64,000 bases of DNA from Variovorax sp. KK3 (GCF_001984055.1 NZ_LYVO01000011.1:43780-107779); one strand, 5' to 3'. Positions 11,194-21,994 are shown, counted from the first letter of the stretch. The notes: a model not told the origin generated them from the sequence alone. Translations and numbers: made by a program.

Positions 11194-11236
11194 AAAGGGG
11201 CTTCGTGCCATGCTGCTGTGGCACGAGGCCTTTTTC
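11194..11236 (+). terminator. Rho-independent terminator after the MHS transporter
   Basis: A long stem, AAAGGGGCTTCGTGCCA (11194-11210) against TGGCACGAGGCCTTTTT (11219-11235) with a few mismatches, has an 8-base loop and a run of five T. It lies 60 bases after the transporter stop and ends just before the small gene at 11263, separating the two transcripts. Confidence 0.8.
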
Positions 11237-11262
11237 TTGAACACCTTCAGGAGACTTTGACC

Positions 11263-11412
11263 ATGTGGAAGATTGCCGTTGCGTTCGTGGCCTTTGCCGC
11301 CATTGCCTTGTTCGTGATCATGAAGGCCGGCGACAAGGTCGACATGTCGGGCGAGAAGCACGGGGGCGACATCACGCACGAGCCCGCGCCCGCGCCCGCC
11401 GAGAAGAAATAG
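11263..11412 (+). CDS. Small single-span membrane protein
   Basis: A 49-residue protein with one N-terminal hydrophobic span (IAVAFVAFAAIALFVIM) and a hydrophilic tail ending in a Pro/Ala stretch and EKK. The ATG has a strong ribosome site, CAGGAGAC 8 bases upstream, which is the main reason to believe it is translated. It follows the transporter's terminator, so it should have its own promoter. I do not recognise the family and assign no function. It converges with the receptor gene at 11431, with an 18-base gap. Confidence 0.65.
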   Translation: MWKIAVAFVAFAAIALFVIMKAGDKVDMSGEKHGGDITHEPAPAPAEKK

Positions 11413-11430
11413 CGCCGAGCCGAGCCCGCC

Positions 11431-12573
11431 TCAGCGCCGGAACTGCCCGCCGCTGATGATCGAGAGCTCGGCGAATTCGATGCCCGCGTGGGCCTGCGGC
11501 GCATAGCTGACCAGCAGGCCGCCTCCCAGGTCGTAGGGCTGCATGCTGCGCAGCGCGGCCACGACCTTGGCGCGCGTCGGCCGCGGCCCCGCACGGCGCA
11601 GCGCCTCGACCAGCACCTTGGCCGAGGCGAAGCCTTCGAGCGCGGCCGGCGAGAGTTCGTACTGCCCCTTGGTGCGCGCCAGGTCCAGTGCTTCCTTCAC
11701 CATCGGCTGGGCGATCGAGCGTTCGTTGGGGAAGACCTGCGTGACGATCACGCCGCGGCTCGCATCGCCGAGCTGCTTGATGAAGCCCGCGGAGGCGTTG
11801 TTGGAAAGCGTGACCACCTGGGCGGTCGAGCCCGCCGCGCGCAGCGCCCGGATGCCGCTGGCCACGCCCGCGCTGGAGCCGATCCACAACACGGCTTCGG
11901 CCTGGGATGCCGTGATCTTCGGAACGATGGCGGCGTGGTCCGGCTCGTCGCGATGCGCCGGCAGTACCAGCACCGGCGCGGTCATGGCTTTCCTGAAGCC
12001 GGTCATGGCGCCGTCCAGCGCGTCCTGGCCGAATGCGTCGGCGACGTGCACGACGGCGATCCGGATCACGCCGACGCTCAGCAGGTGCGCCACCGCCTTT
12101 TCGGCTTCTAGCTGGTAGCTGGAGCGGACCTGGAAGACATGGCGCTGCGCCGGTTGTTGCAGCAGCTGCGCGCCCGCGGAGGGCCCGATCAACGCCACGC
12201 CGTGCTTGTCGAGCCAGGGGATGATGGCCTGCGTCTGCGGCGTTCCGTAGTTCTGGAACAGGGCCACCACGTTCGTCTGCTCGATCAGCTCGCGTGCGTT
12301 CTCGCCTGCACGCTGCGCGTCGAAGCCATCGTCCAAGCGAACCAGCTTGATCTGCTCGCCATGGATGCCGCCCGTGGCGTTGACCGCGTCGAACAGGAGC
12401 TGTGCACCGGCGATGGTCTCGTTCACGCTGGCTGCGGCCGGCCCGGTCACGCCCGTGGTCTGCCCCACCAGGATCTGGCCCCACGCGGCGGTGCACGCCA
12501 GTGCCAGCAGGCCCGTCGCGCACAACGTGCGGATGAAGGCAGAACGAAGAATCGAAATGAAGATGGCGGCCAT
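11431..12573 (-). CDS. Periplasmic branched-chain amino acid/amide-type binding protein (copy 1)
   Basis: A 380-residue ABC-type receptor of the LivJ-like family (type I periplasmic fold). A signal peptide is visible (hydrophobic LCATGLLALACTAAWGQ), then the receptor begins ILVGQTTGVTGPAAASVNETIAGAQL. It has the typical ligand-cleft and inter-lobe motifs (LIGPSAGA, VVHVADAFGQDAL). It is a tandem paralogue of the gene at 12702, with long identical blocks such as TLSNNAS and FIKQLGDASRGVIVTQVFPNERSI. No permease or ATPase gene is in the neighbourhood, so the pair must use a transporter elsewhere or act in sensing. The ligand is unknown. Confidence 0.86.
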   Translation of the reverse strand: MAAIFISILRSAFIRTLCATGLLALACTAAWGQILVGQTTGVTGPAAASVNETIAGAQLLFDAVNATGGIHGEQIKLVRLDDGFDAQRAGENARELIEQTNVVALFQNYGTPQTQAIIPWLDKHGVALIGPSAGAQLLQQPAQRHVFQVRSSYQLEAEKAVAHLLSVGVIRIAVVHVADAFGQDALDGAMTGFRKAMTAPVLVLPAHRDEPDHAAIVPKITASQAEAVLWIGSSAGVASGIRALRAAGSTAQVVTLSNNASAGFIKQLGDASRGVIVTQVFPNERSIAQPMVKEALDLARTKGQYELSPAALEGFASAKVLVEALRRAGPRPTRAKVVAALRSMQPYDLGGGLLVSYAPQAHAGIEFAELSIISGGQFRR

Positions 12574-12701
12574 GGTGCGAGCACTCCTCGATGTCGGATC
12601 GAGGCACTCTAGAAAGCCGTCGCATCAGTCTCCGAGGATCGGCACCTTTGGTCAGATTTGCGGCGGAACTACGCCACGAAATCGCGCTGCCACCGCGTTG
12701 T

Positions 12702-13814
12702 TCAGCGTTTGAACTTGCCGTCGCTGATGATCGACAGGTCGGCGAAATCGATGCCCGAGTGGTCCGTCGGTGAATAGCTGACCTCGAGCCCGCCGCCCAG
12801 GTCGAAGTTACGCAGCCCTTCGAGCGCGACGAGCACCTTGGCACGCGTGGGCTTGGGCCCCGCCCGTCGCAGCGCCTCGATCAGCACCTTGGCCGAGGCG
12901 AAGCCTTCGAGTGCGGCGGGCGACAGCTCGGTCAGGCCCTTGGCGCGCGCCAGTCCCAGTGCCTCCTTGACCATCGGCTGGCCGATCGAGCGCTCGTTGG
13001 GAAACACCTGCGTCACGATCACGCCGCGGCTGGCGTCGCCGAGTTGCTTGATGAAGCCGGAGGACGCGTTGTTCGACAGCGTGACCACCTGGGCGGTGGA
13101 GCCCGCGGCGCGCAGCGCCTTCACGCCGTCGACCACGGCGCTGCCCGAGCCGATCCAGACCACCGCCTGCGCCTCGGCCGCCGCGATCTTCGGCACGATG
13201 GCCGCGTGGTCGGGCTTGTCGCGATCGGCCGGCAGCACCACGGCGGGCTTGGCCTTGCCTTTGTCGAAGCCCGTCATCGCGCCTTCCAGGGCATCCTGGC
13301 CGAAGGAATCGATGACGTGAACCACCGCGATGCGCGTGACGCCGATGGTCAGCAGGTGCGTCACTGCCTTCTCGGCCTCGCGCTGGTACGACGCGCGGAC
13401 GTTGAAGACGTGCCGCTGCACCGGCCTGTGCAGCACCATCGCGCCGGTAGAGGGGCCGATCAGGGCCACGCCGTTCTTGTCGAGCCACGGAATGATGGCT
13501 TGCGAATGCGGCGTACCCCGGCTCATGAAGAGCGCAACCACCTTCTTTTCTTCGATCAGCACGCGCGCGTTCTCGCCGGCGCGCTTGACGTCGAAGCCGT
13601 CGTCCATGCGCAGCACGTCGATCTTCTCGCCATTGACGCCGCCCTGGGCATTGACTGCATCGATCGCCAGCTGGGCGCCGGTGATCGTTTCGTTGACGCT
13701 GGTGGCGGCCGAGCCCGTGATGCCGGCGGTCTGGCCGATCAGTATCTGGGCAATGGCGCTGGTGCCGGCGAGCGCCAGCAGGCCGGCAGTGCAGAGCATG
13801 CGCAACTTGTTCAT
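12702..13814 (-). CDS. Periplasmic branched-chain amino acid/amide-type binding protein (copy 2)
   Basis: A 370-residue paralogue of the gene at 11431, from a tandem duplication. The ATG at 13814 starts a clean signal peptide (MNKLRMLCTAGLLALAGTSAIAQ); the open frame continues upstream to 13937 without supporting features. The mature part begins ILIGQTAGITGSAATSVNETITGAQL. Differences between the copies are concentrated in the ligand-cleft regions, for example LMSRGTPHS-type changes around residue 100, which suggests diverged ligands. The sequence before the ATG is pyrimidine-rich and shows no clear ribosome site. The 172 bases between this gene and uvrA must contain both divergent promoters; I could not identify them. 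Confidence 0.85.
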   Translation of the reverse strand: MNKLRMLCTAGLLALAGTSAIAQILIGQTAGITGSAATSVNETITGAQLAIDAVNAQGGVNGEKIDVLRMDDGFDVKRAGENARVLIEEKKVVALFMSRGTPHSQAIIPWLDKNGVALIGPSTGAMVLHRPVQRHVFNVRASYQREAEKAVTHLLTIGVTRIAVVHVIDSFGQDALEGAMTGFDKGKAKPAVVLPADRDKPDHAAIVPKIAAAEAQAVVWIGSGSAVVDGVKALRAAGSTAQVVTLSNNASSGFIKQLGDASRGVIVTQVFPNERSIGQPMVKEALGLARAKGLTELSPAALEGFASAKVLIEALRRAGPKPTRAKVLVALEGLRNFDLGGGLEVSYSPTDHSGIDFADLSIISDGKFKR

Positions 13815-13986
13815 GGAGGGGGAGGTCGGTGGGAATGAAAAAAAATTGAATAAGAAAGCGTTGGTTGGTGACGGGGCGCCGGCATGACTCCCCAGGGTAA
13901 ACCCTTGCTCCAGGATGGGCCATGTGACCCTTTGCACGAAGGTTGTCGGCGGTTCCTAGAATGTCTGCCCCATTCCCAAGGCATTC

Positions 13987-16900
13987 ATGACACAGGGCTC
14001 CATCCGGATTCGCGGTGCGCGCCAGCACAATCTCCAGAACCTCGACCTCGACATCCGCACCGGCGAGATGACCGTGGTCACCGGCCCGAGCGGCTCGGGC
14101 AAATCGAGCCTCGTGTTCGACACCCTCTATGCCGAAGGCCAGCGCCGCTATGTCGAGACCTTCTCGGCCTATGCCCGCCAGTTCCTCGACCGCATGGACA
14201 AGCCCGCGGTCGACAAGGTGGAGGGCGTTCCGCCCGCCATCGCCATCGACCAGACCAACCCGGTGCGCTCCTCGCGATCGACGGTCGGCACGATGACCGA
14301 ACTCAACGACCACTTGAAGCTGCTGTACGCGCGCGCCGCGCAGCTCTTCGACCGCGAGACGGCGCTGCCGGTGCGCCACGATTCGCCGGACTCGATCTAT
14401 GCCGAGATGGCGGTACGGGCAGCTGCAACGGGCGATCCGCGCCTGGTGCTGACCTTTCCGGTCGAGCTGCCGGCCGGCACCAGCGCCGATGAAGTGCAGC
14501 AGTGGCTGTCGGCCAGCGGCTTCACGCGTATCCAGGGCGAGCGCGAGGTGGCGACGCCCACCGGGCCGCGCAAGCTGCTCGACGTGGTGGCCGACCGCTT
14601 CCGCATGGCCAACACGGAACGCGCACGCGTGATCGAGGCGATCGAAGTCGCACTCAAGCGCGGCAGCGGAAGGCTGACGGTGCATGCGCTGTCGGCGGAC
14701 GAAGGCGCGCAGCCCGATGTCTGGAAGTTCTCCACCGGCCTGCATTGCCCCGAGAGCGACATCCGCTACGCCGACCCGATCCCGTCGATGTTCTCGTTCA
14801 ACTCGGCCGTGGGCGCCTGCGAAACCTGCCGCGGCTTCGGCCGTGTGATCGGCGTGGACCTTGGCCTTGTGATTCCCAACGACAAGCTCACGCTGCGCGC
14901 GGGTGCCGTCAAGACCATCCAGACGCCAGCGTGGAAGGAAGCCCAGGACGACCTGATGCGCCACGCCGAGGCGGCCGGCATTCCGCGCGACACGCCCTGG
15001 AACAAGCTCACGGCCGAGCAGCAGGCCTGGGTCATCGACGGCTCGCCGCACTGGAACGGCAAGTGGAACCAGCAGTGGTACGGCGTGCGTCGCTTTTTCG
15101 GCTACCTGGAGAGCAAGGCCTACAAGATGCACATCCGCGTGCTCTTGTCCAAGTACCGCAGCTACACGCCGTGCCCGGTCTGCGCGGGCGCGCGGCTGAA
15201 GCTGGAAAGCCTGCTGTGGCGCATCGGCGGCAAGCAGGATGCGGATGCGGTGCTACCGCCCGCCAAGCGCTTCATGCCGATGGGCGTGAAGTGGTCGCGC
15301 GAACAGTTGGAGGCCCTGCCGGGGCTGTGCCTGCATGACCTGATGCTGTTGCCGATCGAGCGTCTGCGGCAGTTCTTCGACGGCATCGAGCACCAAGGCA
15401 ATGGCAACGGCAACGCCGCCAGCGACGGAGAGGTGCAGGCACTCAAGCTGCTGTTCGAAGAAATCACCACCCGCCTGCGCTACCTGCACGACGTCGGCAT
15501 CGGCTACCTGACGCTCGACCGCCAGAGCCGCACGCTGAGCGGCGGCGAAGTGCAGCGCATCAACCTCACGACGGCGCTCGGCACCTCGCTGGTCAACACC
15601 CTGTTCGTGCTCGACGAGCCCAGCATCGGCCTGCACCCGCGCGACATGAATCGCATCACCGAAGCCATGCTGCGCCTGCGCGATGCCGGCAACACGCTGG
15701 TGGTGGTCGAGCACGACCCGGCCGTGATGCTGGCGGCCGACCGCGTGATCGACATGGGCCCCGGCCCCGGCGCACGCGGCGGCCAGATCGTCTTCGACGG
15801 CAGTACCGTCGAACTGCGCGGCGCCGACACGCTCACGGGCCAGTACCTGGGCGGCCGCAAGCAGATCGGCATGGGCTTCAAGCGCATGGTGAGCGAGAAC
15901 ACGGCGCGCCTGATCCTGGAGGGTGTGCGCGAGCACAACCTGCGCGACATCACGGTGGAGTTTCCGCTCGCGCGCCTGGTCTGCGTGACTGGCGTCAGCG
16001 GTTCGGGCAAGTCGACGCTGATCCAGGACGTGCTGGCGCCGGCGCTGATGCGGCACTTCGGCAAGGCAACCGAAACGCCCGGCGCGCACGACCGCCTGCT
16101 CGGCGCCGAGCAGCTCGGCGAAGTGGTCTTCGTCGACCAGTCGCCGATCGGCAAGACCGCGCGCTCCAACCCGGCCAGCTACGTGGGCGCCTGGGACGCG
16201 GTGCGCGAGATCTTCGCCACCGCCACGCTGGCGAAGCAGCGCGGCTACACCGCGTCCAAGTTCAGCTTCAACAGCGGCGACGGCCGCTGCCCCACCTGCG
16301 GCGGCTCCGGCTTCGAACACGTGGAGATGCAGTTCCTGTCGGACGTGTACCTGCGCTGCCCCGACTGCGATGGCAAGCGCTATCGGCCGGAAGTGCTCGA
16401 GGTGAAGATCGAGCGCGGCGGGCGCAGCCACAACGTCGCCGACATCCTCGAACTCACCGTGGCCGAGGCGGCGGTGCTGTTCGCCGGCGACCGCGACGTG
16501 CTGCGCGTGCTGCAGCCGATCGTCGACGTCGGGCTGGACTACGTGAAGCTCGGCCAGCCGGTGCCCACGCTGTCCGGCGGCGAGGCGCAGCGCCTCAAGC
16601 TCGCAGGCTTCCTGGCCGAAGCGGCCAAGAACGCCAGCGCCAGCAAGCAACCGCTGGCGCGCAAGGGCACGCTGTTCCTTTTCGACGAGCCGACCACCGG
16701 GCTGCACTTCGACGACATCGCGCGCCTGATGCGCGCGCTGCGCAAGCTGCTCGATGCCGGCCATTCGCTGATCGTGATCGAGCACAACCTCGACGTGATC
16801 CGCGCGAGCGACTGGATCATCGACCTCGGCCCCGAAGGCGGCGAGGGCGGCGGCCTGGTGGTGGCGCAGGGCACGCCCGAGCAGCTGCGCGAAAACCGCG

Positions 16901-19878
16901 CGTCGCTCACCGGCGCGGCGCTGGTCGACTACGAACTGGCCATCGGCCCCGGCGCCTACAAGGTGGCCGAGCGCGCTGCCCGCGCCTATGCGGTGAACGC
17001 GCAGCCTGCCCCTGGCCGCGACGCGGTACAGATCGTCAATGCGCGCGAGCACAACCTCAAGAACCTGTCGGTGGACATCCCGCGCGGCAAGTTCAGCGTG
17101 GTGACCGGCGTCAGCGGCTCGGGCAAGTCGACGCTGGCCTTCGACATCCTGTTCAACGAAGGGCAGCGCCGCTACCTCGAATCGCTCAACGCCTATGCGC
17201 GCAGCATCGTGCAGCCGGCCGGACGGCCAGAGGTGGATGCGGTCTACGGCATTCCGCCCACGGTGGCGATCGAGCAGCGCCTGTCGCGCGGCGGGCGCAA
17301 GAGCACGGTGGGCACCACCACCGAGGTCTGGCATTTCCTGCGCCTGCTCTACGTGAAACTCGGCATTCAGCACTGCGTCAACGACGGCGCGGCGGTGCAG
17401 CCGCAGACGCCGGACAGCATCGCCGCGCAGCTGCTGAAGAACTTTCGCGGCCAGCACATCGGCCTGATGGCGCCGCTGGTGAGCAACCGCAAGGGCGTCT
17501 ACACCGAGCTGGCCGACTGGGCCCGGCCGCGCGGCTTCACCCATCTGCGGGTGGACGGCGAGTTCCTGCCCACCACCGGCTTTCCGCGCATCGACCGCTT
17601 CAAGGAGCACACCATCGAGCTGCCCGTGGCCAGCCTCGACGTGGAGCCGGCCCGCGAGGCCGAGCTGCGCGAGGCGCTGGCGCGGGCGCTGGAGCACGGC
17701 AAGGGCGTGGTGCACGTGCTGAGCGAACTCACGGGCCTGCGCGGCGCCATGATGGCCGGCGCACCGACGACCGGCATCGGCCGCGTGCAGGTGTTTTCAA
17801 CCCTGCGCGCCTGCCCGGTCTGCAGCACCAGCTATGCGGAGCTCGACCCGCGGCTCTTCTCCTACAACAGCAAGCACGGCTGGTGCCCCGATTGCGTGGG
17901 CACCGGGGTCAAGCTGACGAAGGAGCAGCGCAAGGTCTACGACGACTCGGTGATGGCGGAGGACAACCGCGGGCGTGAGCAGACCTTCGCCGAGCCGGAG
18001 GCGGAGGACGTGGGAGAGGTGACGTGTCCGACCTGCAAGGGGACGCGTTTGAATCCAACGGCGCGCGGCGTCTTGTTCGGCGCGGGTGCCCTTCACCCCA
18101 GCCCTCTCCCCAGCGGGGAGAGGGGGCCGAAGCCGGGCTCCGACTTGCTCCCTCTTCCGCCTGCGGGACAGGGCTGGGGTGAGGGCGGCATCGGCATCAC
18201 CCAGCTGGCCCGCATGAGCGTGACCGACATCCGCATCTGGTTCGACAACCTGGCGCTCACGGGCCGCCAGGCCGAGATCGCGCGTGACCTGGTGCCGGAA
18301 ATCCGTAGCCGCCTCGAGTTCCTTGAAGAGGTGGGCCTGGGCTACCTGACGCTCGATCGCGGCGCACCTACGCTGTCTGGCGGCGAGGCCCAGCGCATCC
18401 GCCTCGCGGCGCAGCTCGGCAGCAATCTGCAGGGCGTGTGCTACGTGCTCGACGAGCCCACCATCGGCCTGCATGCGCGCGACAACCGCATCCTGCTTGA
18501 CGCGCTGCACAAGCTGGGCGAAAAGGGCAACACGCTGGTGGTGGTGGAGCACGACGAAGACACCATCCGGCGCGCCGACCACATCATCGACATCGGCCCC
18601 AGCGCCGGCAAGCGCGGCGGCCGGCTGGTGGCCGAGGGCACGGTGGCCGACCTGGAAGCGGCCGACGATTCGCAGACCGGGCGCTACCTGCGCGATGCGA
18701 TCCGTCATCCGCTGCAGCCGCGTCGGCTGGTGCCGCCGCCGGAGCCCGGCGCACCCGACTGGCTGACCGTGCGCGGCGCCTCGATGCACAACCTGCAGGA
18801 CGTCACGGTGAGCCTGCCGCTGAAGCGCCTCGTCGTCGTGACCGGCGTCAGCGGCTCCGGCAAGTCCACGCTCGCGCGCGACGTGCTGCTGGACAACGTC
18901 CACGCGATCGTCGTGCAGCGCATGACCAAGGCCGGCCGCGATGCCGATGCCAAGGGCAAGCGGCCCGCCTGGGCCGGCTGCAGCGCAGTCGAGGGCTACG
19001 AGACCGTCGACCGCGTGCTCGAGGTCGACCAGACGCCGATCGGCAAGACGCCGCGCAGCTGCCCGGCCACCTACATCGGCTTCTGGGACACCATCCGCAA
19101 GCTCTTCGCCGATACGCTGGAGGCCAAGGCGCGCGGCTACGGCCCGGGCCGCTTCAGCTTCAACACCGGCGAAGGCCGCTGCCCCGGCTGCGAAGGCGCG
19201 GGCGTGCGTACCATCGAGATGAGCTTCCTGCCCGACGTCAAGGTGCCTTGCGAGGTCTGCCACGGCGCCCGCTTCAACCCCGAGACGCTGGCCGTGAGCT
19301 GGCGCGGCAAGAGCATCGGCGACGTGCTGCAGATGGAAGTGGACGAAGCGGTGGCGTTCTTCGCCTCCATGCCCAACATCAGCCATCCGCTGCAGCTGTT
19401 GAAAGACGTGGGCCTGGGCTACCTGACGCTGGGCCAGCCTTCGCCCACGCTGTCGGGCGGCGAGGCGCAGCGCATCAAGCTGGTGACGGAATTGAGCAAG
19501 GTGCGCGACGACGTCACGCGCCGCGGCAACAAGGCGCCGCACACGCTCTACGTGCTCGACGAGCCCACGGTCGGCCTGCACATGGCCGACGTCGAGAAGC
19601 TGATCCACGTGCTGCACCGGCTGGTGAACGGCGGCCACAGCGTGGTCGTGATCGAGCACGACCTCGACGTGATCGCCGAAGCCGACTGGCTGATCGACCT
19701 GGGCCCCGAGGGCGGGGACGGCGGCGGCCGCGTCGTGGCGGCGGCGGCGCCCGAAGAGGTGGTGCGGCTTCGCACCCACACGGGGGTGGCGCTGGCGCCG
19801 GTGCTGGCGCGCGGCGCGCATCAGGTGCTGCAGCTGCCGGTGCAGGCGCCGGCCGGCCCGATCCGCAAAGAGGCCTGA
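13987..19878 (+). CDS. uvrA: Tandem-fused excinuclease UvrA-like ATPase with four nucleotide-binding domains
   Basis: A 1,963-residue protein, about twice the length of UvrA (about 940), made of two UvrA units in one chain. Four P-loops (SGSGKS at about residues 33, 668, 1039, 1618) alternate with four LSGGE signatures (about 517, 862, 1463, 1823) and four DEP Walker-B motifs. CxxC zinc pairs recur (CETC, CPVC, CPTC with CPDC, CPGC with CEVC). A UvrA dimer recognises damaged DNA and loads UvrB; here the dimer is probably covalent. Residues about 1368-1400 are translated from a palindromic repeat inserted in frame. Double-length UvrA is known in betaproteobacteria beside a normal uvrA elsewhere, so this may be a paralogue rather than the main repair enzyme. 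Its stop overlaps the next ATG. Confidence 0.93.
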   Translation: MTQGSIRIRGARQHNLQNLDLDIRTGEMTVVTGPSGSGKSSLVFDTLYAEGQRRYVETFSAYARQFLDRMDKPAVDKVEGVPPAIAIDQTNPVRSSRSTVGTMTELNDHLKLLYARAAQLFDRETALPVRHDSPDSIYAEMAVRAAATGDPRLVLTFPVELPAGTSADEVQQWLSASGFTRIQGEREVATPTGPRKLLDVVADRFRMANTERARVIEAIEVALKRGSGRLTVHALSADEGAQPDVWKFSTGLHCPESDIRYADPIPSMFSFNSAVGACETCRGFGRVIGVDLGLVIPNDKLTLRAGAVKTIQTPAWKEAQDDLMRHAEAAGIPRDTPWNKLTAEQQAWVIDGSPHWNGKWNQQWYGVRRFFGYLESKAYKMHIRVLLSKYRSYTPCPVCAGARLKLESLLWRIGGKQDADAVLPPAKRFMPMGVKWSREQLEALPGLCLHDLMLLPIERLRQFFDGIEHQGNGNGNAASDGEVQALKLLFEEITTRLRYLHDVGIGYLTLDRQSRTLSGGEVQRINLTTALGTSLVNTLFVLDEPSIGLHPRDMNRITEAMLRLRDAGNTLVVVEHDPAVMLAADRVIDMGPGPGARGGQIVFDGSTVELRGADTLTGQYLGGRKQIGMGFKRMVSENTARLILEGVREHNLRDITVEFPLARLVCVTGVSGSGKSTLIQDVLAPALMRHFGKATETPGAHDRLLGAEQLGEVVFVDQSPIGKTARSNPASYVGAWDAVREIFATATLAKQRGYTASKFSFNSGDGRCPTCGGSGFEHVEMQFLSDVYLRCPDCDGKRYRPEVLEVKIERGGRSHNVADILELTVAEAAVLFAGDRDVLRVLQPIVDVGLDYVKLGQPVPTLSGGEAQRLKLAGFLAEAAKNASASKQPLARKGTLFLFDEPTTGLHFDDIARLMRALRKLLDAGHSLIVIEHNLDVIRASDWIIDLGPEGGEGGGLVVAQGTPEQLRENRASLTGAALVDYELAIGPGAYKVAERAARAYAVNAQPAPGRDAVQIVNAREHNLKNLSVDIPRGKFSVVTGVSGSGKSTLAFDILFNEGQRRYLESLNAYARSIVQPAGRPEVDAVYGIPPTVAIEQRLSRGGRKSTVGTTTEVWHFLRLLYVKLGIQHCVNDGAAVQPQTPDSIAAQLLKNFRGQHIGLMAPLVSNRKGVYTELADWARPRGFTHLRVDGEFLPTTGFPRIDRFKEHTIELPVASLDVEPAREAELREALARALEHGKGVVHVLSELTGLRGAMMAGAPTTGIGRVQVFSTLRACPVCSTSYAELDPRLFSYNSKHGWCPDCVGTGVKLTKEQRKVYDDSVMAEDNRGREQTFAEPEAEDVGEVTCPTCKGTRLNPTARGVLFGAGALHPSPLPSGERGPKPGSDLLPLPPAGQGWGEGGIGITQLARMSVTDIRIWFDNLALTGRQAEIARDLVPEIRSRLEFLEEVGLGYLTLDRGAPTLSGGEAQRIRLAAQLGSNLQGVCYVLDEPTIGLHARDNRILLDALHKLGEKGNTLVVVEHDEDTIRRADHIIDIGPSAGKRGGRLVAEGTVADLEAADDSQTGRYLRDAIRHPLQPRRLVPPPEPGAPDWLTVRGASMHNLQDVTVSLPLKRLVVVTGVSGSGKSTLARDVLLDNVHAIVVQRMTKAGRDADAKGKRPAWAGCSAVEGYETVDRVLEVDQTPIGKTPRSCPATYIGFWDTIRKLFADTLEAKARGYGPGRFSFNTGEGRCPGCEGAGVRTIEMSFLPDVKVPCEVCHGARFNPETLAVSWRGKSIGDVLQMEVDEAVAFFASMPNISHPLQLLKDVGLGYLTLGQPSPTLSGGEAQRIKLVTELSKVRDDVTRRGNKAPHTLYVLDEPTVGLHMADVEKLIHVLHRLVNGGHSVVVIEHDLDVIAEADWLIDLGPEGGDGGGRVVAAAAPEEVVRLRTHTGVALAPVLARGAHQVLQLPVQAPAGPIRKEA
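18088..18186. repeat. Palindromic dispersed repeat inserted in frame inside uvrA
   Basis: About 99 bases form an imperfect large palindrome: TCACCCCAGCCCT (18093-18105) pairs with AGGGCTGGGGTGA (18170-18182), and an inner hairpin CCCTCTCCCC / GGGGAGAGGG sits in the left half. This is the general form of dispersed intergenic repeats that translate as SPLPSGERG or [11 protein letters not shown]. Here it lies within the coding sequence between the [11 protein letters not shown] zinc motif and the ITQLARMSV segment, its length is a multiple of three and it carries no stop in the gene's frame, so it adds about 33 residues. Confidence 0.8.
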
Positions 19879-20924
19879 TGCGCGTCGTCCACAACGCGCG
19901 GCATGCGCTGCACCACGGCAAGGTGGAGATGTTCCGTGGCGAGCTGGTGCCTTGCTTCGAAGTGCCGGCGCGGGTGGACGACGTTCTGGCCGAGCTCGAG
20001 CGCCGCGGGTTCGGCACGGTGGAGGCGCCGGCTGAGATCGACGACGCGGCGCTGGCGCGCGTGCATGCGCCGCGGTACCTGCAGTTCCTGGCGGGCGCGT
20101 GGGACGAATGGGTCGCGCTCGATCCGGCCAATGCGCAGCGCGATGCATTGCCTTCCTACTGGCCGATTCGCAGCTTTCGCCACGACGTGCTGCCGGCCAG
20201 CTTCCCGGCGCGGCTGGGCCTGTTCTCGTACGACGCCGGCACGCCGCTGACGGCCGGCACCTGGGTCGCGGCGCGCGCGGGCGCCGGTTGCGCGCTGGGC
20301 GCCGTCGACCACGTGCTGCGCGGCGAACGCGCAGCATTCGCGCTGACGCGCCCGCCCGGCCACCATGCCGGCGCGGACTTCTTCGGCGGCTACTGCTTCC
20401 TCAACAATTCGGCCATCGCAGCGCAGGCATTGCGCGACGCGGGCGTCGATCGGGTGGCGGTGCTGGACATCGACTACCACCATGGCAACGGCACGCAAGC
20501 CATCTTCTACGAACGCGCCGACGTGCAGTTCACCAGCCTCCACGGCGATCCGCACACGGAGTACCCCTACTACCTGGGCTATGCGGACGAGCAGGGCGCA
20601 GGCGCAGGGCTGGGCTTCAACCGCAATTTGCCGCTGGCGCGCGGCACCGGCTTCGACGGCTGGCGCGAGGCGCTCGCAGAAGCACTTCGCGGCATCGCGG
20701 ATTTCCGGCCGGGCGCGCTGGTGGTGTCGCTGGGCCTCGACACCTTCGAGGGCGATCCGATCTCGGGCTTTCGCCTGGCATCACCGGACTACCTGCATAT
20801 CGGCGAAGACCTGGCGCGCGCCGGCCTGCCGACCGTGTTCGTGTTCGAAGGCGGCTACGCCGTCGATGCGCTGGGCGTCAACACCGTGAACGTGCTCGAC
20901 GGCTTCATGCAGCGCGCGGGCTGA
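19878..20924 (+). CDS. Acetylpolyamine amidohydrolase / class II histone deacetylase-like protein
   Basis: A 348-residue zinc amidohydrolase of the arginase/deacetylase fold. The active-site elements are present: RPPGHHAG (tandem His), GYCFLNNSAIAA, the zinc ligands in DIDYHHGNGTQ, and GLDTFEGDP with the second Asp. The HGDPHTEYPYYLGYADEQG loop matches acetylpolyamine amidohydrolases, which remove acetyl groups from acetylated polyamines. The ATG at 19878 overlaps the uvrA stop as TGATG, and the conserved N-terminus [17 protein letters not shown] starts there. The coupling to a double UvrA is unexplained: it may be simple adjacency or may link polyamine/DNA metabolism to repair. Confidence 0.9.
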   Translation: MRVVHNARHALHHGKVEMFRGELVPCFEVPARVDDVLAELERRGFGTVEAPAEIDDAALARVHAPRYLQFLAGAWDEWVALDPANAQRDALPSYWPIRSFRHDVLPASFPARLGLFSYDAGTPLTAGTWVAARAGAGCALGAVDHVLRGERAAFALTRPPGHHAGADFFGGYCFLNNSAIAAQALRDAGVDRVAVLDIDYHHGNGTQAIFYERADVQFTSLHGDPHTEYPYYLGYADEQGAGAGLGFNRNLPLARGTGFDGWREALAEALRGIADFRPGALVVSLGLDTFEGDPISGFRLASPDYLHIGEDLARAGLPTVFVFEGGYAVDALGVNTVNVLDGFMQRAG

Positions 20925-21037
20925 GCCCGCATCGGCCCCGTGCGCTGACGCCGGCGCGACAAGCCCGGGGTCTGCCCCGATTGTCCGGGCCGGGGCTGCG
21001 CGGCCAAATGGCCGCCTTTGCCATCCTGGAGCCTTCC

Positions 21038-21994
21038 ATGTTTCGTCGTTCCCTTCTGTGCGCCGCCCTGCTGGGTTTGGCTGCTCCTCTGGTGCAGGCC
21101 CAGGCCTTTCCCGCCAAGCCGATCAAGCTGGTGATCGCCTTCCCGGCCGGCGGCCCGACCGACATCACCATGCGCCAGCTGGCCGACAACGCCTCGAAGA
21201 TCATCGGCCAGCCGATCGTGGTCGAGAACAAGCCGGGTGCCGGCGGCACCCTGCCCGCGCAGCAGTTGCAGACCGCGCCGGCCGACGGCTACACCATCGG
21301 CCAGATCCCGCTGGGCGTGTTCCGGCTGCCCTACACCACCAAGATCAACTGGGACCCGGTGAAGGACATCAGCTACGTCATCAACGTCACCGGCTACGCC
21401 TTCGGCATCGCGGTGCCGGCCGACAGCCCGATCAAGAACTGGAACGAGTTCGTGGCCTACGCCAAGGCCAATCCGGGCAAGCTGACCTACGGCTCCACGG
21501 GCACCATGACCAGCCCGCACCTGACCACCGAGCTGATCGCGCAGAAGCTCAACATCCAGCTGCAGCACGTGCCTTACAAGGGCAGCGCCGAACTGTCGCA
21601 GGCCGTGCTGGGCAACCACCTGATGGCCATCGCCGATTCGACCGGCTTCGCGCCGCTGGTGGAGTCGGGCAAGCTGCGTGTGCTCAACACCTGGGGCGAC
21701 AAGCGCCTGGCCAAGTTTCCCGATGCGCCCACGCTGAAGGAGCTGGGGCTGGACATCGTGCAGAACTCGCCCTTCGGCATCGGCGCGCCCAAGGGCACGC
21801 CGCTCGACGTGGTGAAGAAGTTGCACGACGCCTTCAAGCAGGCGATGGAAGAGCCCAGCTACGTCGCCGCGCTGGGCCGCTACGACATGTTGCCCAACTA
21901 CCTGAGCTCGGCCGACTACACCAAGTTCGCGCAGACCACCTTCACCAACGAGAAGGTGCTGATCGAGAAGCTGGGTTTGTCGAAGCCCCAGTGA
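21038..21994 (+). CDS. Bug/TctC-type tripartite tricarboxylate transporter receptor
   Basis: A 318-residue periplasmic solute receptor. The signal peptide is clear (MFRRSLLCAALLGLAAPLVQAQ), followed by FPAKPIKLVIAFPAGGPTDITMRQLA, the standard Bug opening, and VVENKPGAGGTLPAQQL and GSTGTMTSPHLTTELIA, which line the ligand cleft. Bug receptors bind carboxylates, amino acids or aromatic acids; many in this bacterial family are orphans without adjacent tctA/tctB, as here. The ligand cannot be read from sequence. GGAG about 7 bases before the ATG supports the start. The gene stands alone between the amidohydrolase and trxC. Confidence 0.93.
   Translation: MFRRSLLCAALLGLAAPLVQAQAFPAKPIKLVIAFPAGGPTDITMRQLADNASKIIGQPIVVENKPGAGGTLPAQQLQTAPADGYTIGQIPLGVFRLPYTTKINWDPVKDISYVINVTGYAFGIAVPADSPIKNWNEFVAYAKANPGKLTYGSTGTMTSPHLTTELIAQKLNIQLQHVPYKGSAELSQAVLGNHLMAIADSTGFAPLVESGKLRVLNTWGDKRLAKFPDAPTLKELGLDIVQNSPFGIGAPKGTPLDVVKKLHDAFKQAMEEPSYVAALGRYDMLPNYLSSADYTKFAQTTFTNEKVLIEKLGLSKPQ

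Noticed and set aside
15253..17715. Long open frame antisense to uvrA (also 17797-20337)
   Set aside because: Composition is that of a complementary-strand shadow (His/Ala/Arg/Val-rich), with no motif; the sense frame has four complete ATPase sites.
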